IMG/VR virus record: IMGVR_UViG_3300042517_001594
Location: 1 to 50,998 of that record
Reading direction: 5' to 3' (one strand)
Source of the DNA: a virus
Length of the DNA: 50,998 nt
Below, in pieces: positions 22,263-31,393 of the stretch; position 1 is the stretch's first letter; every line of letters begins with the position of its first letter. The notes below the pieces were generated by a model. That model was given only the letters and a program-made list of their open reading frames with translations, did no database searches and was not told the origin of the DNA. The position numbers were made by a program, and so were the translations under genes.

Positions 22263-22428
22263 ATCCCCCTTGACCCGCTGACCCGGGACAGCGAAGACCT
22301 TGGTGCGACGCCGGGCGCGCGCGGTTGCTCTCCCCCCCCCTGGAGTGGCTTCGCCCGCCCGGCGCGCCTTACCCCGCCGCCGCACTTTCGGTGTTGCTCC
22401 GCCGTCCCGGGTCACGCACGCCCGTGCC

Positions 22429-22932
22429 ATGGCAGAGCGTGTCAGCGGAGGCAGGTTCGCAAAGGGCCAGTCCGGCAACCCCGGCGGGCGCCCGCGTTCC
22501 GGCAAAAGCCTGGCCTCCCTCCTGCGCGAGGCTGGCACCCCTGAGAAGCGCGCCGAGCTGGTCGCCAGAATCTGGGATGATGCGCTGGGTGTCCGGAAGG
22601 TGCACCCCACCGTCAAGACGCACGCGCGGGATGTCATCCTGGACGCCTGCAACGCGGTGCTGGACATGCCGCCGCCGGCACCGGGCGCCACCCAGGAGGA
22701 ACGCCTGGCCAACGCGGTGGACGCGGTGAGGCGGATGGCCGCGGATGGCAGCGACACCACCGGGGCGCTGGCGGTGCTGCGCGCGGAGCAGCTGGCCGCC
22801 CAGACGCTGGAGCACGGCCAGGACAAGTCCGCAGGGGGGGACACCTACATCATTCAGATTGGCGGGAAGCCGCCGCCTGACCAGCCGGGCCCCGATGCGC
22901 CGCCCAAGCCGCCGGCACCAGACCATGGGTGA
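22429..22932 (+). CDS. Probable terminase small subunit (DUF5681-like)
   Basis: Encodes 167 residues from MAERVSGGRFAKGQSGNPGG. The FxKGQSGNPGGRPRSGKS motif is the hallmark of DUF5681 proteins, which lie directly before large terminase genes and are often annotated as small subunits. Helices follow (TLKTHARDVILDACNAVLD type) and a Pro-rich tail. The stop overlaps the terL start by 8 bp. A 166-bp gap upstream contains a run of nine C bases and nothing else recognised; a GTG at 22300 would extend the frame but lacks support. Confidence 0.75.
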   Translation: MAERVSGGRFAKGQSGNPGGRPRSGKSLASLLREAGTPEKRAELVARIWDDALGVRKVHPTVKTHARDVILDACNAVLDMPPPAPGATQEERLANAVDAVRRMAADGSDTTGALAVLRAEQLAAQTLEHGQDKSAGGDTYIIQIGGKPPPDQPGPDAPPKPPAPDHG

Positions 22933-24247
22933 GGTCCGCATCCATGTGCGCGGAGAGCCGCACCAGGAGGCCATCTGGTGCAACACCACAGACCGCGAGC
23001 TGTACCTGTTTGGCGGCGTGGGTGCGGGCAAGAGCTACTGCCTCTTCCGCAAAATCATCGCGCTGGCGCTGCTGAATCCCGCGTCCGTCGCGGGCCTCGC
23101 CATGGAGCCCACGTACGACCTGCTGTGGGACGTCCTGGTGCCCGGCGTGGAGGAAGCCGGCGAGCAGATGGGCATCCCGTGCCACCATGAGAAGCAGGCT
23201 AAGCGCCTGTGGGTGGCGGACCGCCTCATCCACCTGCGTTCCGCGGAGCACCCCGAGCGCATCCGCGCGCTGACCGTGGGGTACGTCGCCCAGGACGAGG
23301 CGGCCATCTACGCGCGTGAGGCGTACGAGAACGCCAGCGCCCGCATGCGCGACCCGCGTGCGCGCGTGAGCCAGCTGGTGGTCACCACCACGCATGAGGG
23401 CACCACCACGTGGTGCGCGGAGCGTGAGCGGGCCGGCGCATTCTCCGTGCGCGCGCCCACCTCCGCCAACCCGCACCTGCCACCGGGCTACCTGGACCAC
23501 CTGCGGAACGTTGTGTACGCGAACGACCCCGCGGGCCTGCACCAGTACCTGGAGGGCTACGCCACCGACGCCACCGGGAACATCTACACCGCGCTCACCA
23601 CCGCCAACGAGGTGGAGTGCGTGGACCCGCGCCCGCGTGGTGAGGGCCGCGTGTACGTGGGATGGGATTTCAACGTGGGCTGCATGGTCACCACGCTGGG
23701 CACGTACGACGGCACCACGCTCCACATCTGGGGTGAGGTGGTCACGCAGAAGAGCACCGCGGCGTACACCGACGAGCACGCCGTGGAGGTGGTGGAGGTG
23801 CTGAAGCGCCGCGTGGGCGCCCGCCACATCCAGGGCGGCCGCCTCTACACACCGAACGGGGAGCCGGTCATTGCCGTGCCGGATGCGTCGGGAAGCTCCG
23901 AGCGCACCAGCAGCCCGAACACCGACCACATGCATGTGCACAACGCCGGGTTCACCATCCGCTGCGGCAACAGCAATCCGCCCGTGCGTGAGCGCATTGC
24001 CGCATGCCAGGCGGCGTTCCGCACCAAGCGCTTTCTCATCTGCCCCAAGGGCGCGCCCAAGACGCTGCGCGCCTTCCGTGAGCACGCGCGCGACAAACAC
24101 GGCGACCCGCAGAAGGCGACGCGCACCCCGCGGGCCGGCGAGTTCCAGCCCGACCACTTCACCGATGCCGGCGGCTACCCGGTTGTCCAGTTGATGCCTG
24201 TTCTATCCACGCGAGGTCGCCATGTTCGAGAATACACCGACGCTTGA
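22925..24247 (+). CDS. terL: Terminase large subunit
   Basis: Encodes 440 residues from MGEVRIHVRGEPHQEA. The ATPase has Walker A GGVGAGKS (about 31-38) and Walker B-like LTVGYVAQDEAA. The nuclease has VYVGWDFNVG (first acidic residue) and a later VIAVPDASGSS block. The length is typical. It pumps DNA into the prohead and cuts it. It follows the small subunit and precedes the portal, overlapping it by 26 bp. Confidence 0.92.
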   Translation: MGEVRIHVRGEPHQEAIWCNTTDRELYLFGGVGAGKSYCLFRKIIALALLNPASVAGLAMEPTYDLLWDVLVPGVEEAGEQMGIPCHHEKQAKRLWVADRLIHLRSAEHPERIRALTVGYVAQDEAAIYAREAYENASARMRDPRARVSQLVVTTTHEGTTTWCAERERAGAFSVRAPTSANPHLPPGYLDHLRNVVYANDPAGLHQYLEGYATDATGNIYTALTTANEVECVDPRPRGEGRVYVGWDFNVGCMVTTLGTYDGTTLHIWGEVVTQKSTAAYTDEHAVEVVEVLKRRVGARHIQGGRLYTPNGEPVIAVPDASGSSERTSSPNTDHMHVHNAGFTIRCGNSNPPVRERIAACQAAFRTKRFLICPKGAPKTLRAFREHARDKHGDPQKATRTPRAGEFQPDHFTDAGGYPVVQLMPVLSTRGRHVREYTDA

Positions 24248-25955
24248 GGCCAACGCCGCCATTGCGGAGGGCTACCAGAAAGCCCGCGCCATGGACCTGA
24301 AGGCCCGCATGCGCGCCATGGAGGAGGCGTTTGCCGTCCGTGCTCCGCTGGCCAAGAACATCAACAGCGTGCTGAACGGCCAGGTGCGCGCGCTGGTGAC
24401 CGAGAAGCTGGCGCGGCAGTACCACACGGACACGTTCAGCGAGATGCAGCTCCAGACAGGCATTGCCACCTACCAGAACGTGCTGATGGACGTGCTCAAC
24501 AAGGCGGACACCACGTGGGAGAAGAACGCCACGTGGACGCTGGTGCAGGCGGGCAAGCCCATCACCGAGCAACCCGCGTTCGCCGCGCTGTGCAAGCACA
24601 TGCGTTTCGACGACCTGGGGCGCGCGCTGAGCAGGAACGATTGGGTGCATGAGGGCCAGTACGTTCTGCCCGAGGTGGTGCGCTCCCCGCGCCTGGGTCG
24701 CCGCGTCCTGGTGAACCGCGTGCTCACCCCGGAGCAGTTCGACCTGTTGCCGGCGGAGGACAACGACGCGGATTACGAGGCGCTGTTCGTCTACCTGGGC
24801 ACGCCCGCAGGAGAGCCGCGCCAGCGCGTGAAGTGGACGTCGGAGGCGTGGTGCCTGGAGAAGGAGAAGAACACGCGGCTGAGCGCGCCGGGCGTGACAC
24901 AGGACGGGTGGGAGGAAATCAAGAGCGGCCCCAATCCGCACGGCCGCATCCCGGGCGTGTTCGTCAACGGCGGCGCGTTCGGGCGCCTGTGGGGCAGCGC
25001 GTACGCCGGTGCGATGCTGGTGGACATCACGGTCAACGCGTGCGCCAACGAAACGCTGCTGATGAGCCAGGCACCAGGACAGGTGAAGGTCCCCATCGGG
25101 CCGTTTGACGACATGCCTCCGGGGCAGGTGATTGCGCACGCGCGGCCCATGTCGCTGGGCACCGGCGCGGCCCAGCTCATGGACTTCCAGTTGGAGGTGG
25201 ACCGCTTCCGCGCCACGTTCGTGACCGCGCTGCGCACGCAGGCGCTTCTGAACATGAACCTGCAGGGCAACGAACTCGACAACAGCACGGCGCCGGAGAG
25301 CGGCTACGCGTGGCGGATGAAGATGTTCCAGCGGGACCGCCTCGCCCTTGCGCGGCGCGCGTGGCTCATGGATGCGCTGACGGCCATCTACTGGAACGAC
25401 CTGCAGGTGGCTTTTGTGCACCTCACGCAGGACCTGGACCAGGAGGAAGGCGGCACGTGGCCCATCCTCGGCATGGAGGGCGCATGGAAGCCCGGCACGC
25501 CCTACGTCGGCGTCAACCCGCGGGACGTGCTGCCCCCGTTTGAGGAAGGCACCGAGTGGCCCGCGCAGCCCACGCAGCTGCGCATTGACCCGCCGCCGCC
25601 GGAGTACCCGGAGACCCAGGACGAAACGGAGAAGCGCGAGACGTACGAGCTCCGCATGGGCCTGACCAACCGCGTGGAGCTGATGATGCGGCGCAATCCG
25701 GAACTCACCAAGGAAGCCGCCACCGCGCTGGTGCGCACCAACCTGCAGGTGGAGCAGAGCTTCCAGCGCGCCACCCAGGCGGCCCGCCCGTTCGGCGTAC
25801 CCGGCATGCCTCCGCCCGCGCAGCCCCCTGCCCCGCCGCCTCCGCCTGCCGGCAAGGAAGAGGAAGACGACGACGAGGAAGAGGATGCCGCGGAGGATGC
25901 CGCCAAGGAAACCGCCGCCAAGGGGACTGCAGCGGACAAGAAGGAAGGGGCGTGA
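24222..25955 (+). CDS. Portal protein
   Basis: Encodes 577 residues, directly after terL. A helical N-terminus, beta-rich middle and a long helix (TGAAQLMDFQLEVDRFRATF and on) fit a portal of the DUF4055/SPP1-like size range. The last 50 residues are Pro-rich then extremely acidic and Lys/Ala-rich (EEEDDDEEEDAAED), an unusual disordered tail. Position and length give the call; motifs are weak. The portal is the ring through which DNA enters and leaves the capsid. Confidence 0.82.
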   Translation: MFENTPTLEANAAIAEGYQKARAMDLKARMRAMEEAFAVRAPLAKNINSVLNGQVRALVTEKLARQYHTDTFSEMQLQTGIATYQNVLMDVLNKADTTWEKNATWTLVQAGKPITEQPAFAALCKHMRFDDLGRALSRNDWVHEGQYVLPEVVRSPRLGRRVLVNRVLTPEQFDLLPAEDNDADYEALFVYLGTPAGEPRQRVKWTSEAWCLEKEKNTRLSAPGVTQDGWEEIKSGPNPHGRIPGVFVNGGAFGRLWGSAYAGAMLVDITVNACANETLLMSQAPGQVKVPIGPFDDMPPGQVIAHARPMSLGTGAAQLMDFQLEVDRFRATFVTALRTQALLNMNLQGNELDNSTAPESGYAWRMKMFQRDRLALARRAWLMDALTAIYWNDLQVAFVHLTQDLDQEEGGTWPILGMEGAWKPGTPYVGVNPRDVLPPFEEGTEWPAQPTQLRIDPPPPEYPETQDETEKRETYELRMGLTNRVELMMRRNPELTKEAATALVRTNLQVEQSFQRATQAARPFGVPGMPPPAQPPAPPPPPAGKEEEDDDEEEDAAEDAAKETAAKGTAADKKEGA

Positions 25956-25958
25956 CCG

Positions 25959-26381
25959 ATGCAAGAGCTCATCATGGCCCTCAAGCCCCACCAAGTGGAC
26001 CTGCGCGTGGGATGGCGTCGGGACTTCGTCCTGCGCAAGCGCGTGCGCAAACTGCTGGCGGACCTGCGGTGTTTCGGCAACGCGTACGAGGTAGCGGTGC
26101 ACTGTTGCCTGGAGGTGGTGCACAACTACCACCCGGCCACGCGCGAGCTGGCGGAGCGCATTGCCGTGGCCTACGTGGAGCACTGGAAGAAATCCCCGGA
26201 GTACCGGCTGATGTTCGAGCGTGACCCGCAGAGCCATGAGGTGGGGGAGGGCCGCATCCTCACCGCGCCGGCGACGCGCAAGACCGGCTGGGTGTCCGAA
26301 GGCTTGCTGCATGGGTTGATGGAGAGCAAGGGCAAGGCGGTCGAGGTGGACAGCATCAAGCCAAGGAGGCGCCGTGGGTGA
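25959..26381 (+). CDS. Hypothetical protein, head region
   Basis: Encodes 140 residues, 3 bases after the portal gene. Helical N-terminal two thirds (RKRVRKLLADLRCFGNAYEV; RELAERIAVAYVEHWKKSP) and a basic tail (KPRRRRG). Probably a small head-assembly protein by position. No family is recognised. Confidence 0.72.
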   Translation: MQELIMALKPHQVDLRVGWRRDFVLRKRVRKLLADLRCFGNAYEVAVHCCLEVVHNYHPATRELAERIAVAYVEHWKKSPEYRLMFERDPQSHEVGEGRILTAPATRKTGWVSEGLLHGLMESKGKAVEVDSIKPRRRRG

Positions 26382-26721
26382 CGTGGTGGATGGGCGGGAC
26401 TCGCAGGCGGTGCTGGTGGCCCAGGCCGCGGACAATGCCGAAGAGATGGACGCGGTGACCGCGGTGGCGGACCGCGCGGTGGCGCGCTTGGACATCCGCG
26501 CCCTCATTCGGGACGGGGTCACCAGCGACCAGCTGGTGCGCGCGGTGCTGATGGCCGGCGTTGCCAGCAGCGCCAGCCGCATTGAGCAGCAGGCGGAGCT
26601 GGCAGGCACCCAGGTGCGGCAGTCCGCGGCCGCGCTCCGGCGTGCCGACCCGAAGACCCTCAAGGCCGTGAAGGACGTGGACATTGCGGAGGAACGCAGC
26701 CGCAGAAAGGCGCCCAAGTGA
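26374..26721 (+). CDS. Hypothetical helical protein, head region
   Basis: Encodes 115 residues from a GTG with an AAGGAGG site 5 bases upstream, which supports this start. Nearly all helix, Ala/Val-rich, with a basic C-terminus (ERSRRKAPK). Overlaps both neighbours. Function is unknown. Confidence 0.72.
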   Translation: MGDVVDGRDSQAVLVAQAADNAEEMDAVTAVADRAVARLDIRALIRDGVTSDQLVRAVLMAGVASSASRIEQQAELAGTQVRQSAAALRRADPKTLKAVKDVDIAEERSRRKAPK

Positions 26722-27284
26722 CCCTGACCGCACAGGAGCGCACGGACATTGCCCAGGCCGCGCTGGCCGTTGCGCAGGATTGGGAGGAGCTGCGTGCCCT
26801 CCCGCTGGATGACCTGATGGCCCTGAGCCCGGAGGACGCGGAGGCCTACCTGCGCACCACCGGTGTGTCCTTGGATTGGGAGCGCCTGGAGCTGGAGGTG
26901 CGCAACGCCCTGGGCACGGACCTGCTGCTGTTGGACCGCGGCCGCGAGCTCTCCCCCGCCCAGCTGGATGCGCTGGAGCAGCGCGTCCGCCGCGTGGTGC
27001 TGTCCACCGCGCGCACCACCGTCAACCAGACGTTGGGAGACCTGCGCCAGGAGGCGTTCGTTGCCGCGGATGACCGTGGCCCGGATGAGCAGTGGTACGT
27101 GCGCGTGGCCGTGGGCGCCGGCTCCTGCAATGACTGCCTGAGCCTGCATGGCATCGTCGGGCGCCTGGATTTCTGGCAGGGCAACATGCCGCGTGACGGC
27201 AACACCGTGTGCAAGGGTGCGTGCCGCTGCATGGTGATGCCGTGTGGTGCGCCCGCCAGCGGAGAGGACGGCGTGCGCGCATGA
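26718..27284 (+). CDS. MuF-like minor head protein
   Basis: Encodes 188 residues from a GTG overlapping the upstream stop. The C-terminal half carries the head-morphogenesis (SPP1 gp7/MuF) pattern: TARTTVNQTLGDLRQEAF, then CNDCLSLHGIVG and a final CKGACRCMVMPC, where Cys pairs replace the usual C..C and PxHxxCRC. It follows portal, as such proteins do. It probably sits at the portal vertex and may be ejected with DNA. Confidence 0.78.
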   Translation: MTLTAQERTDIAQAALAVAQDWEELRALPLDDLMALSPEDAEAYLRTTGVSLDWERLELEVRNALGTDLLLLDRGRELSPAQLDALEQRVRRVVLSTARTTVNQTLGDLRQEAFVAADDRGPDEQWYVRVAVGAGSCNDCLSLHGIVGRLDFWQGNMPRDGNTVCKGACRCMVMPCGAPASGEDGVRA

Positions 27285-27775
27285 TTCGAGTGAAGCTGCA
27301 GGTCGGCCAGGAGACCAAGCGCCTGATGGAACGCCTGAAGCCCCAGGCCCTGCGGGACTTCATGGCGAAGCAGGCCGTGCACATGGTGGCGCAGGCGCGG
27401 AAGAACATCCTGCAGGCAGGCACACAGGCCTCCACCGCGTGGCCTCCGCTGTCCAAGCCGTACGCCCGGAGGAAGCGCATGGGGAAGACGCCGGGCGCGG
27501 GGAAGAACCGGTACGCCATGCTGCGGGACACCGGGTCCATGTACGCGGGGCTTGCCGCGGACGTGACGGTCACCGGCAGCCGCGTGCGCGCGGAGCTCAC
27601 GTCCGAAGGGCGCTTGAACGGGCGTCCCAGCAACGCGGAGCTGCTGCGCATCCACACGCTCGGCCTGGGCCGGGTGCCGGCGCGCTCACCGGTGCTGAAC
27701 ATGACCCTGCTGGAGAAGCGCGTCGGTGAGGCGCTGGCGCGTCACCTCAGCGCGCAGACCGCGGCCACCGGCTGA
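27281..27775 (+). CDS. Virion morphogenesis/tail completion protein
   Basis: Encodes 164 residues from ATG 27281 (ATGA overlap). The stretch STAWPPLSKPYARRKRMG followed by YAMLRDTGSMYAGLAADVT matches the Phage_tail_S/virion morphogenesis family, where a Trp-Pro-Leu turn leads to an (I/M)LRDTGxLxxS strand. Such proteins complete head-tail joining. It is the last gene before the leftward XRE cassette. Confidence 0.75.
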   Translation: MIRVKLQVGQETKRLMERLKPQALRDFMAKQAVHMVAQARKNILQAGTQASTAWPPLSKPYARRKRMGKTPGAGKNRYAMLRDTGSMYAGLAADVTVTGSRVRAELTSEGRLNGRPSNAELLRIHTLGLGRVPARSPVLNMTLLEKRVGEALARHLSAQTAATG

Positions 27776-27778
27776 GGG

Positions 27779-28033
27779 TCACTGCACGTCGTCCCGCAGC
27801 GGCACGTCCGGCAGTGCATCCTGCGGCACGCCATTCCACCGCGGCGTCATGGACTCACCCAGCAGCAGCACCCGCTCCAACACTCCGCGCGCGTGCATGA
27901 GGTTGGCGTACTCCAGCGCGTTGAGTGGTGTGGCGGTACCGGCGTGCAGCATCTGTTCAATGCGCGCGGTGGGCAGGTCCAAGAGGGCCAGGGCCCGCTT
28001 CATGGCGCCGGAGGTCTTCGGGTTGATGGTCAT
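27779..28033 (-). CDS. Small hypothetical protein of the XRE cassette
   Basis: Encodes 84 residues; ATG 28033 overlaps the XRE stop (ATGA), so it is translated with it. Helical N-terminal half (GAMKRALALLDLPTARIEQML; LEYANLMHARGVLERVLLL) and an acidic C-terminus (LPDVPLRDDVQ). Opposite orientation to all surrounding head genes. It could be the effector or partner of the regulator (toxin, inhibitor or moron product). No family is recognised. Confidence 0.68.
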   Translation of the reverse strand: MTINPKTSGAMKRALALLDLPTARIEQMLHAGTATPLNALEYANLMHARGVLERVLLLGESMTPRWNGVPQDALPDVPLRDDVQ

Positions 28034-28335
28034 CGCACGGACTCCTTGAACCAGGCCGCGGCAAACGCCGCCGCCGCATCCGCGCGGCCCGCGGGCACAT
28101 CCAGGATGAGCTGCCCCTGTCGGCGGATGGCCGCCTCCAGCATTGGCTGAGCATCCACCCCCAGCACGCGCGCGCACGCCACCACCGCATCCAGCCGCAG
28201 GTTGGCAACATCACGCTCCACGGCGCTGAGGTGCTGCGCGGTGACGGACAACGGGGCAAGCCTCCGGGCCAGCTGCTCCTGGCTGAGGCGCTTGGCTTCG
28301 CGCGCGTGGCGCAGATGAAGAGACAGTCGGTCCAT
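28030..28335 (-). CDS. XRE-family regulator, inserted leftward
   Basis: Encodes 101 residues from MDRLSLHLRHAREAKRLSQE. The helix-turn-helix is clear: RLSQEQLARRLAPLSVTAQHLSAVERDVANLRLDAVVACARVLGV. A longer frame upstream only mirrors the scaffold gene on the other strand. With the 84-residue gene it forms a two-gene unit inside the head module between 27775 and 28460, the only leftward genes between 19.6 and 48.5 kb. It may be expressed from the prophage while virion genes are silent. The 124 bp between it and the scaffold start should carry its promoter; no clear consensus boxes were found. Confidence 0.8.
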   Translation of the reverse strand: MDRLSLHLRHAREAKRLSQEQLARRLAPLSVTAQHLSAVERDVANLRLDAVVACARVLGVDAQPMLEAAIRRQGQLILDVPAGRADAAAAFAAAWFKESVR

Positions 28336-28459
28336 CACCCACGTGTGCAGGACCTGCGGTGGTGAGTCCAACGGAAACCGACACGCGGAACATGGAGCCA
28401 AAGAAAATCGCACAACGCCCGCGTGGCCATCCTTGCGCGGACCGCGCACGGTCCACGGC

Positions 28460-29275
28460 ATGCGCATCGGACCGCGGCCCCACCTGATTGACCTTGCCAC
28501 CACCATCTGCAGCACCACCGACGGGGGTGGCGCGGCCGGTGGTGGTGGCGCGGCTGCTGGTGGGTCCGCGGCACCGGCTGCCCCCGCGGCGAACGCCAAC
28601 GCGACCCCGCCCCCGCCCGCCCCTGCCGGCCCCGACCTGGCTGCGGTGCTGTCCGAGAACCAGAAGCTCCAGAAGGCCCTGGACAAGGCGTCCAAGGACC
28701 ATGCGGCTTTCAAGGCGCAGGTGGAGAGCCCCGACTACCTCAAGGGCGCCCTGGGCAAGCTGCTGGGCCTGGAGAAGAACGCGGACCCCGCTGAGGCCAT
28801 GAAGGCCGCGGTGGCCGAGCGTGACTCTCTGAAGGCCGCGCAGGAGGCGCAGGCCGCGGCGTTTGCGCGCGCGGCACGCACGCACTCCGTGAAGCTCTTG
28901 GCCACGCGCCTGGGTGCCGAGGATGCCGACGACGTGGCGGCACTGTTTGACGCCAGCCCGTTTGAGGTGGACCCCGCCACGTGGTCACCCAAGGACGCCG
29001 CCGCGCTGGAGAAGGCGCTCACCGAGTTCAAGGCGAAGAAGCCGCGTCTGTTCAAGGTGGAAGCGGCTCCCGCCGCCGCCGCACCGCAGGCCCAGGCGGG
29101 CGCGGGTGGCTCCGGCCGTCCGCCGTTGCCGCCGGTGACCACGCCGGCCGCGCAGGGCGGAGGCCAGCCGCAGACCCTCACGGTTGCGGACCTGCACTCC
29201 ATGCCGACCTCACAGCTTCGCACCACTTCCCTGGGCAGCCGTCCCAACGGCCACCCGCTGCCGCAGCAGCGCTGA
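28460..29275 (+). CDS. Scaffolding-like protein
   Basis: Encodes 271 residues from MRIGPRPHLIDL. A Gly/Ala/Pro-rich stretch (20-58) precedes a long helical, coiled-coil-like centre (DLAAVLSENQKLQKALDKAS; AVAERDSLKAAQEAQAAAFA), then a Gly/Pro-rich tail. This composition and the place directly before the major capsid gene are typical of scaffolds, which guide shell assembly and are then removed. No protease motif is seen. Confidence 0.72.
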   Translation: MRIGPRPHLIDLATTICSTTDGGGAAGGGGAAAGGSAAPAAPAANANATPPPPAPAGPDLAAVLSENQKLQKALDKASKDHAAFKAQVESPDYLKGALGKLLGLEKNADPAEAMKAAVAERDSLKAAQEAQAAAFARAARTHSVKLLATRLGAEDADDVAALFDASPFEVDPATWSPKDAAALEKALTEFKAKKPRLFKVEAAPAAAAPQAQAGAGGSGRPPLPPVTTPAAQGGGQPQTLTVADLHSMPTSQLRTTSLGSRPNGHPLPQQR

Positions 29276-29295
29276 CGCGCTGAGGAGAGAACACC

Positions 29296-30198
29296 ATGGG
29301 CGCCACCACCACCAACTCCGTTGCCTCCTCCATTGCCACCGAATGGGACAAGGAGATGGTCATCGAGAACCGCGAAAGCCAGGTCCTCCTGCCCTCCGTG
29401 GACATGCAGCCGCTGGTGGCGTCCGGCACCAGGGACATCACCCGGCTGGCCACCACGGCAAGCCTGGCGTCCATCAGCAACGGCGTGAACGAAGCGGATG
29501 CCGGCGTGGCGGACACCCTGTCCACCACCAACGCGCAGATTCGCCCCAACGCGCGCGCGCTGTTCGTGCTGTCCAGCTGGGTCATGCAGGCCCAGAGCGC
29601 GGTGAACTGGGCGCAGGCCATCCCTGGCATCCTGGGGCGCGCGGCCGCGGAAGACATGGAGTCCGCGGCGTTCGCGCTGCTGGGCGGCTTCTCCCGCGTG
29701 GCGGACCGCTCCGGCCTGCCCAACACGCTGCAGAACATGCTGCGCGCGCCCACGCAGCTGCGCATTGGTTCGCTGTCCAACGCCGCGCTGGGCCCCATCT
29801 GCTTTGTCCATGACAACCAGATGGCCGACCTGGATGCGGAGAACACGTCCGGCGTGGGCGTGGGGCTCTCTCCCATGCTGACCCGCCAGGACGTGATGAA
29901 CGTCTACGGCGCGTCCCCCGGCTCCGGCCTGGTGCAGAACTTCCGCGGCTCGGTGGGCAGCAACATCCCCATCTTTGTGTCCACGTTGGTGACCAACGAC
30001 GGCACCAACTACGACGGCGCCATCATCCTGCCGAAGCAGGCGCTGGCCGGCGCCTACAACTGGCTGGCCACCATGGGCTCTGCCAGCCGCGCCGTGGTGA
30101 TGGAGCTGGCCGACGTGGAGTTCGTCTCCCAGTGCTACGCGATGGGCGAAAAGAACGACTCCAAGGGCGTGACCATTCGCAGCCGCGTGACCGCCTGA
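29296..30198 (+). CDS. Major capsid protein (HK97-like)
   Basis: Encodes 300 residues with a GAGGAG ribosome site. Features of an HK97-type shell protein: an N-terminal arm, a spine-helix region (ALFVLSSWVMQAQSAVNWAQ), a central GSNIPIFVSTLV strand and an alternating A-domain-like end (GAIILPKQALAGAYNWLATM). No N-terminal delta domain, consistent with the separate scaffold gene upstream. It should be the most abundant virion protein. Confidence 0.8.
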   Translation: MGATTTNSVASSIATEWDKEMVIENRESQVLLPSVDMQPLVASGTRDITRLATTASLASISNGVNEADAGVADTLSTTNAQIRPNARALFVLSSWVMQAQSAVNWAQAIPGILGRAAAEDMESAAFALLGGFSRVADRSGLPNTLQNMLRAPTQLRIGSLSNAALGPICFVHDNQMADLDAENTSGVGVGLSPMLTRQDVMNVYGASPGSGLVQNFRGSVGSNIPIFVSTLVTNDGTNYDGAIILPKQALAGAYNWLATMGSASRAVVMELADVEFVSQCYAMGEKNDSKGVTIRSRVTA

Positions 30199-30261
30199 GC
30201 TTGATGGCGGTTCGCAGTTCACCCCGTCCACACCCCACACCCAGCAGCAGGACACGCACCC

Positions 30262-30915
30262 ATGGCCGACCCCAAGCGCAGCATCCACAACCCCCTCCGC
30301 GCTGCGACGGAGCCGGTCACGGTCACCATCATGTCCGTCCAGCAGGTGCTCACGCCGCTGCTGGAGGAAATCACGCTGGACGACGGGGAGAAGGTCATCA
30401 CCCCCGCGGTGTCCTCGCAGGACGGCGTGCTCACCCACCAGGCGTTCTCCTACCGGCGCAAGCGGCCGGGTGGAGAGGTGGAATCCTTTGACCGCGTGGT
30501 GGTGAAGCACATGGTGGTGCTGTCCGAGGACGCCGCTGGCTACGGCGCCGCACGCAGCACCGCGCCCAAGGCCGAACGCACCAGCGACGAGCACGTGCGT
30601 GCGCGCGTTGTGTACTGCGACGTGTACCGCCGCAAGAACGGGTCCCACTTCCTCTTCCGCCTGGAAGCCAACGAGAAGAACCAGGTGCTCAGCCGCAGCG
30701 CCATGATGGGCGAGGAAGTGGTGGACATCTACGTGCAGAAGGGCATGAAGCTCTGCACGCCCGCCCAGTACCTGGAGCAGCGGCGCAAAGAGCGGACCCT
30801 GTTCGCACAGCACAGCGTGGACGTCCTCAAGCGTGACCCCATCGCACGCATTGGCGCCGCGGTTGTGGAGTCCATTGGCCGTCAGCAGCAGCAGGCCACC
30901 ACCAGCAAGTCCTGA
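30262..30915 (+). CDS. Hypothetical head protein
   Basis: Encodes 217 residues. Beta-rich middle (VSSQDGVLTHQAFSYRRKRPG; ESFDRVVVKHMVVLSEDAAG) and a Gln-rich C-terminus (GRQQQQATTSKS). A single Cys pair is not evident. Position after the capsid gene suggests a structural or head-tail joining role. No family is recognised. Confidence 0.72.
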   Translation: MADPKRSIHNPLRAATEPVTVTIMSVQQVLTPLLEEITLDDGEKVITPAVSSQDGVLTHQAFSYRRKRPGGEVESFDRVVVKHMVVLSEDAAGYGAARSTAPKAERTSDEHVRARVVYCDVYRRKNGSHFLFRLEANEKNQVLSRSAMMGEEVVDIYVQKGMKLCTPAQYLEQRRKERTLFAQHSVDVLKRDPIARIGAAVVESIGRQQQQATTSKS

Positions 30916-30930
30916 GCAACGGAGCGTTCC

Positions 30931-31338
30931 ATGACCACCAACTACCAGTTCCTCAGGCGGGTGAAGTTCTCCGACCTCAACGACACGGCGGGCCTCACCA
31001 AGACCCTCACGTGTCCCGCGTTTTTCGTGGGCAGCGGCAACGGCAAGTTTGAGCATGAGGATGTGCTCTTGGACGTGCGGACCGCGTTCGCCGGCACCGC
31101 CACGCTTCAGCTGGATGTGGGCCGCGCCAGCCTCACCGAGCGTCACGCCAAGGACGTGGACATGAAGACGGCGGGCGAGACCTTCGGGTCCGCCACCACC
31201 AACGTGAAGCCGCGTCTCACGGAGGACCAGGGCCTTCAGTACCTGCTCACGTTCACCGCCACCGTGAACAACCTGACGCTCCTCACCGCGGGTGAGGTGG
31301 ACATCCACGTGAAGGTGGGCGCGCTCCCGCCGCTCTGA
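30931..31338 (+). CDS. Possible capsid decoration protein, paralogue 1
   Basis: Encodes 135 residues. Begins MTTNYQFLRRVKFSDLND, has AFAGTATLQLDVG in the middle and ends LTFTATVNNLTLLTAGEVDI. The same order of elements appears in the next gene, so the two are probably paralogues. Small beta-rich proteins beside the capsid gene often decorate the shell. That role is inferred. Confidence 0.72.
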   Translation: MTTNYQFLRRVKFSDLNDTAGLTKTLTCPAFFVGSGNGKFEHEDVLLDVRTAFAGTATLQLDVGRASLTERHAKDVDMKTAGETFGSATTNVKPRLTEDQGLQYLLTFTATVNNLTLLTAGEVDIHVKVGALPPL

Positions 31339-31393
31339 TTCTTCGCCGTTGGCCGCACACCGCCAGCACCAACACACCCACCAGGAGAAGGCC

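Noticed and set aside
22300-22428. Upstream GTG extension of the small terminase gene
   Set aside because: The extension crosses a run of nine C bases, is Arg/Pro-rich and lacks a ribosome site; the DUF5681 motif begins just after ATG 22429.
24159-27149. 996-codon open frame on the minus strand across portal and head genes
   Set aside because: It is the complement of strongly coding, G+C-rich plus-strand genes with family matches and tight coupling; the translation is low-complexity His/Arg/Gly/Leu typical of a mirror frame.
28336-28713. Longer N-terminus for the leftward XRE protein
   Set aside because: The extra 126 residues mirror the scaffold gene and are low-complexity; the HTH protein starts naturally at ATG 28335.
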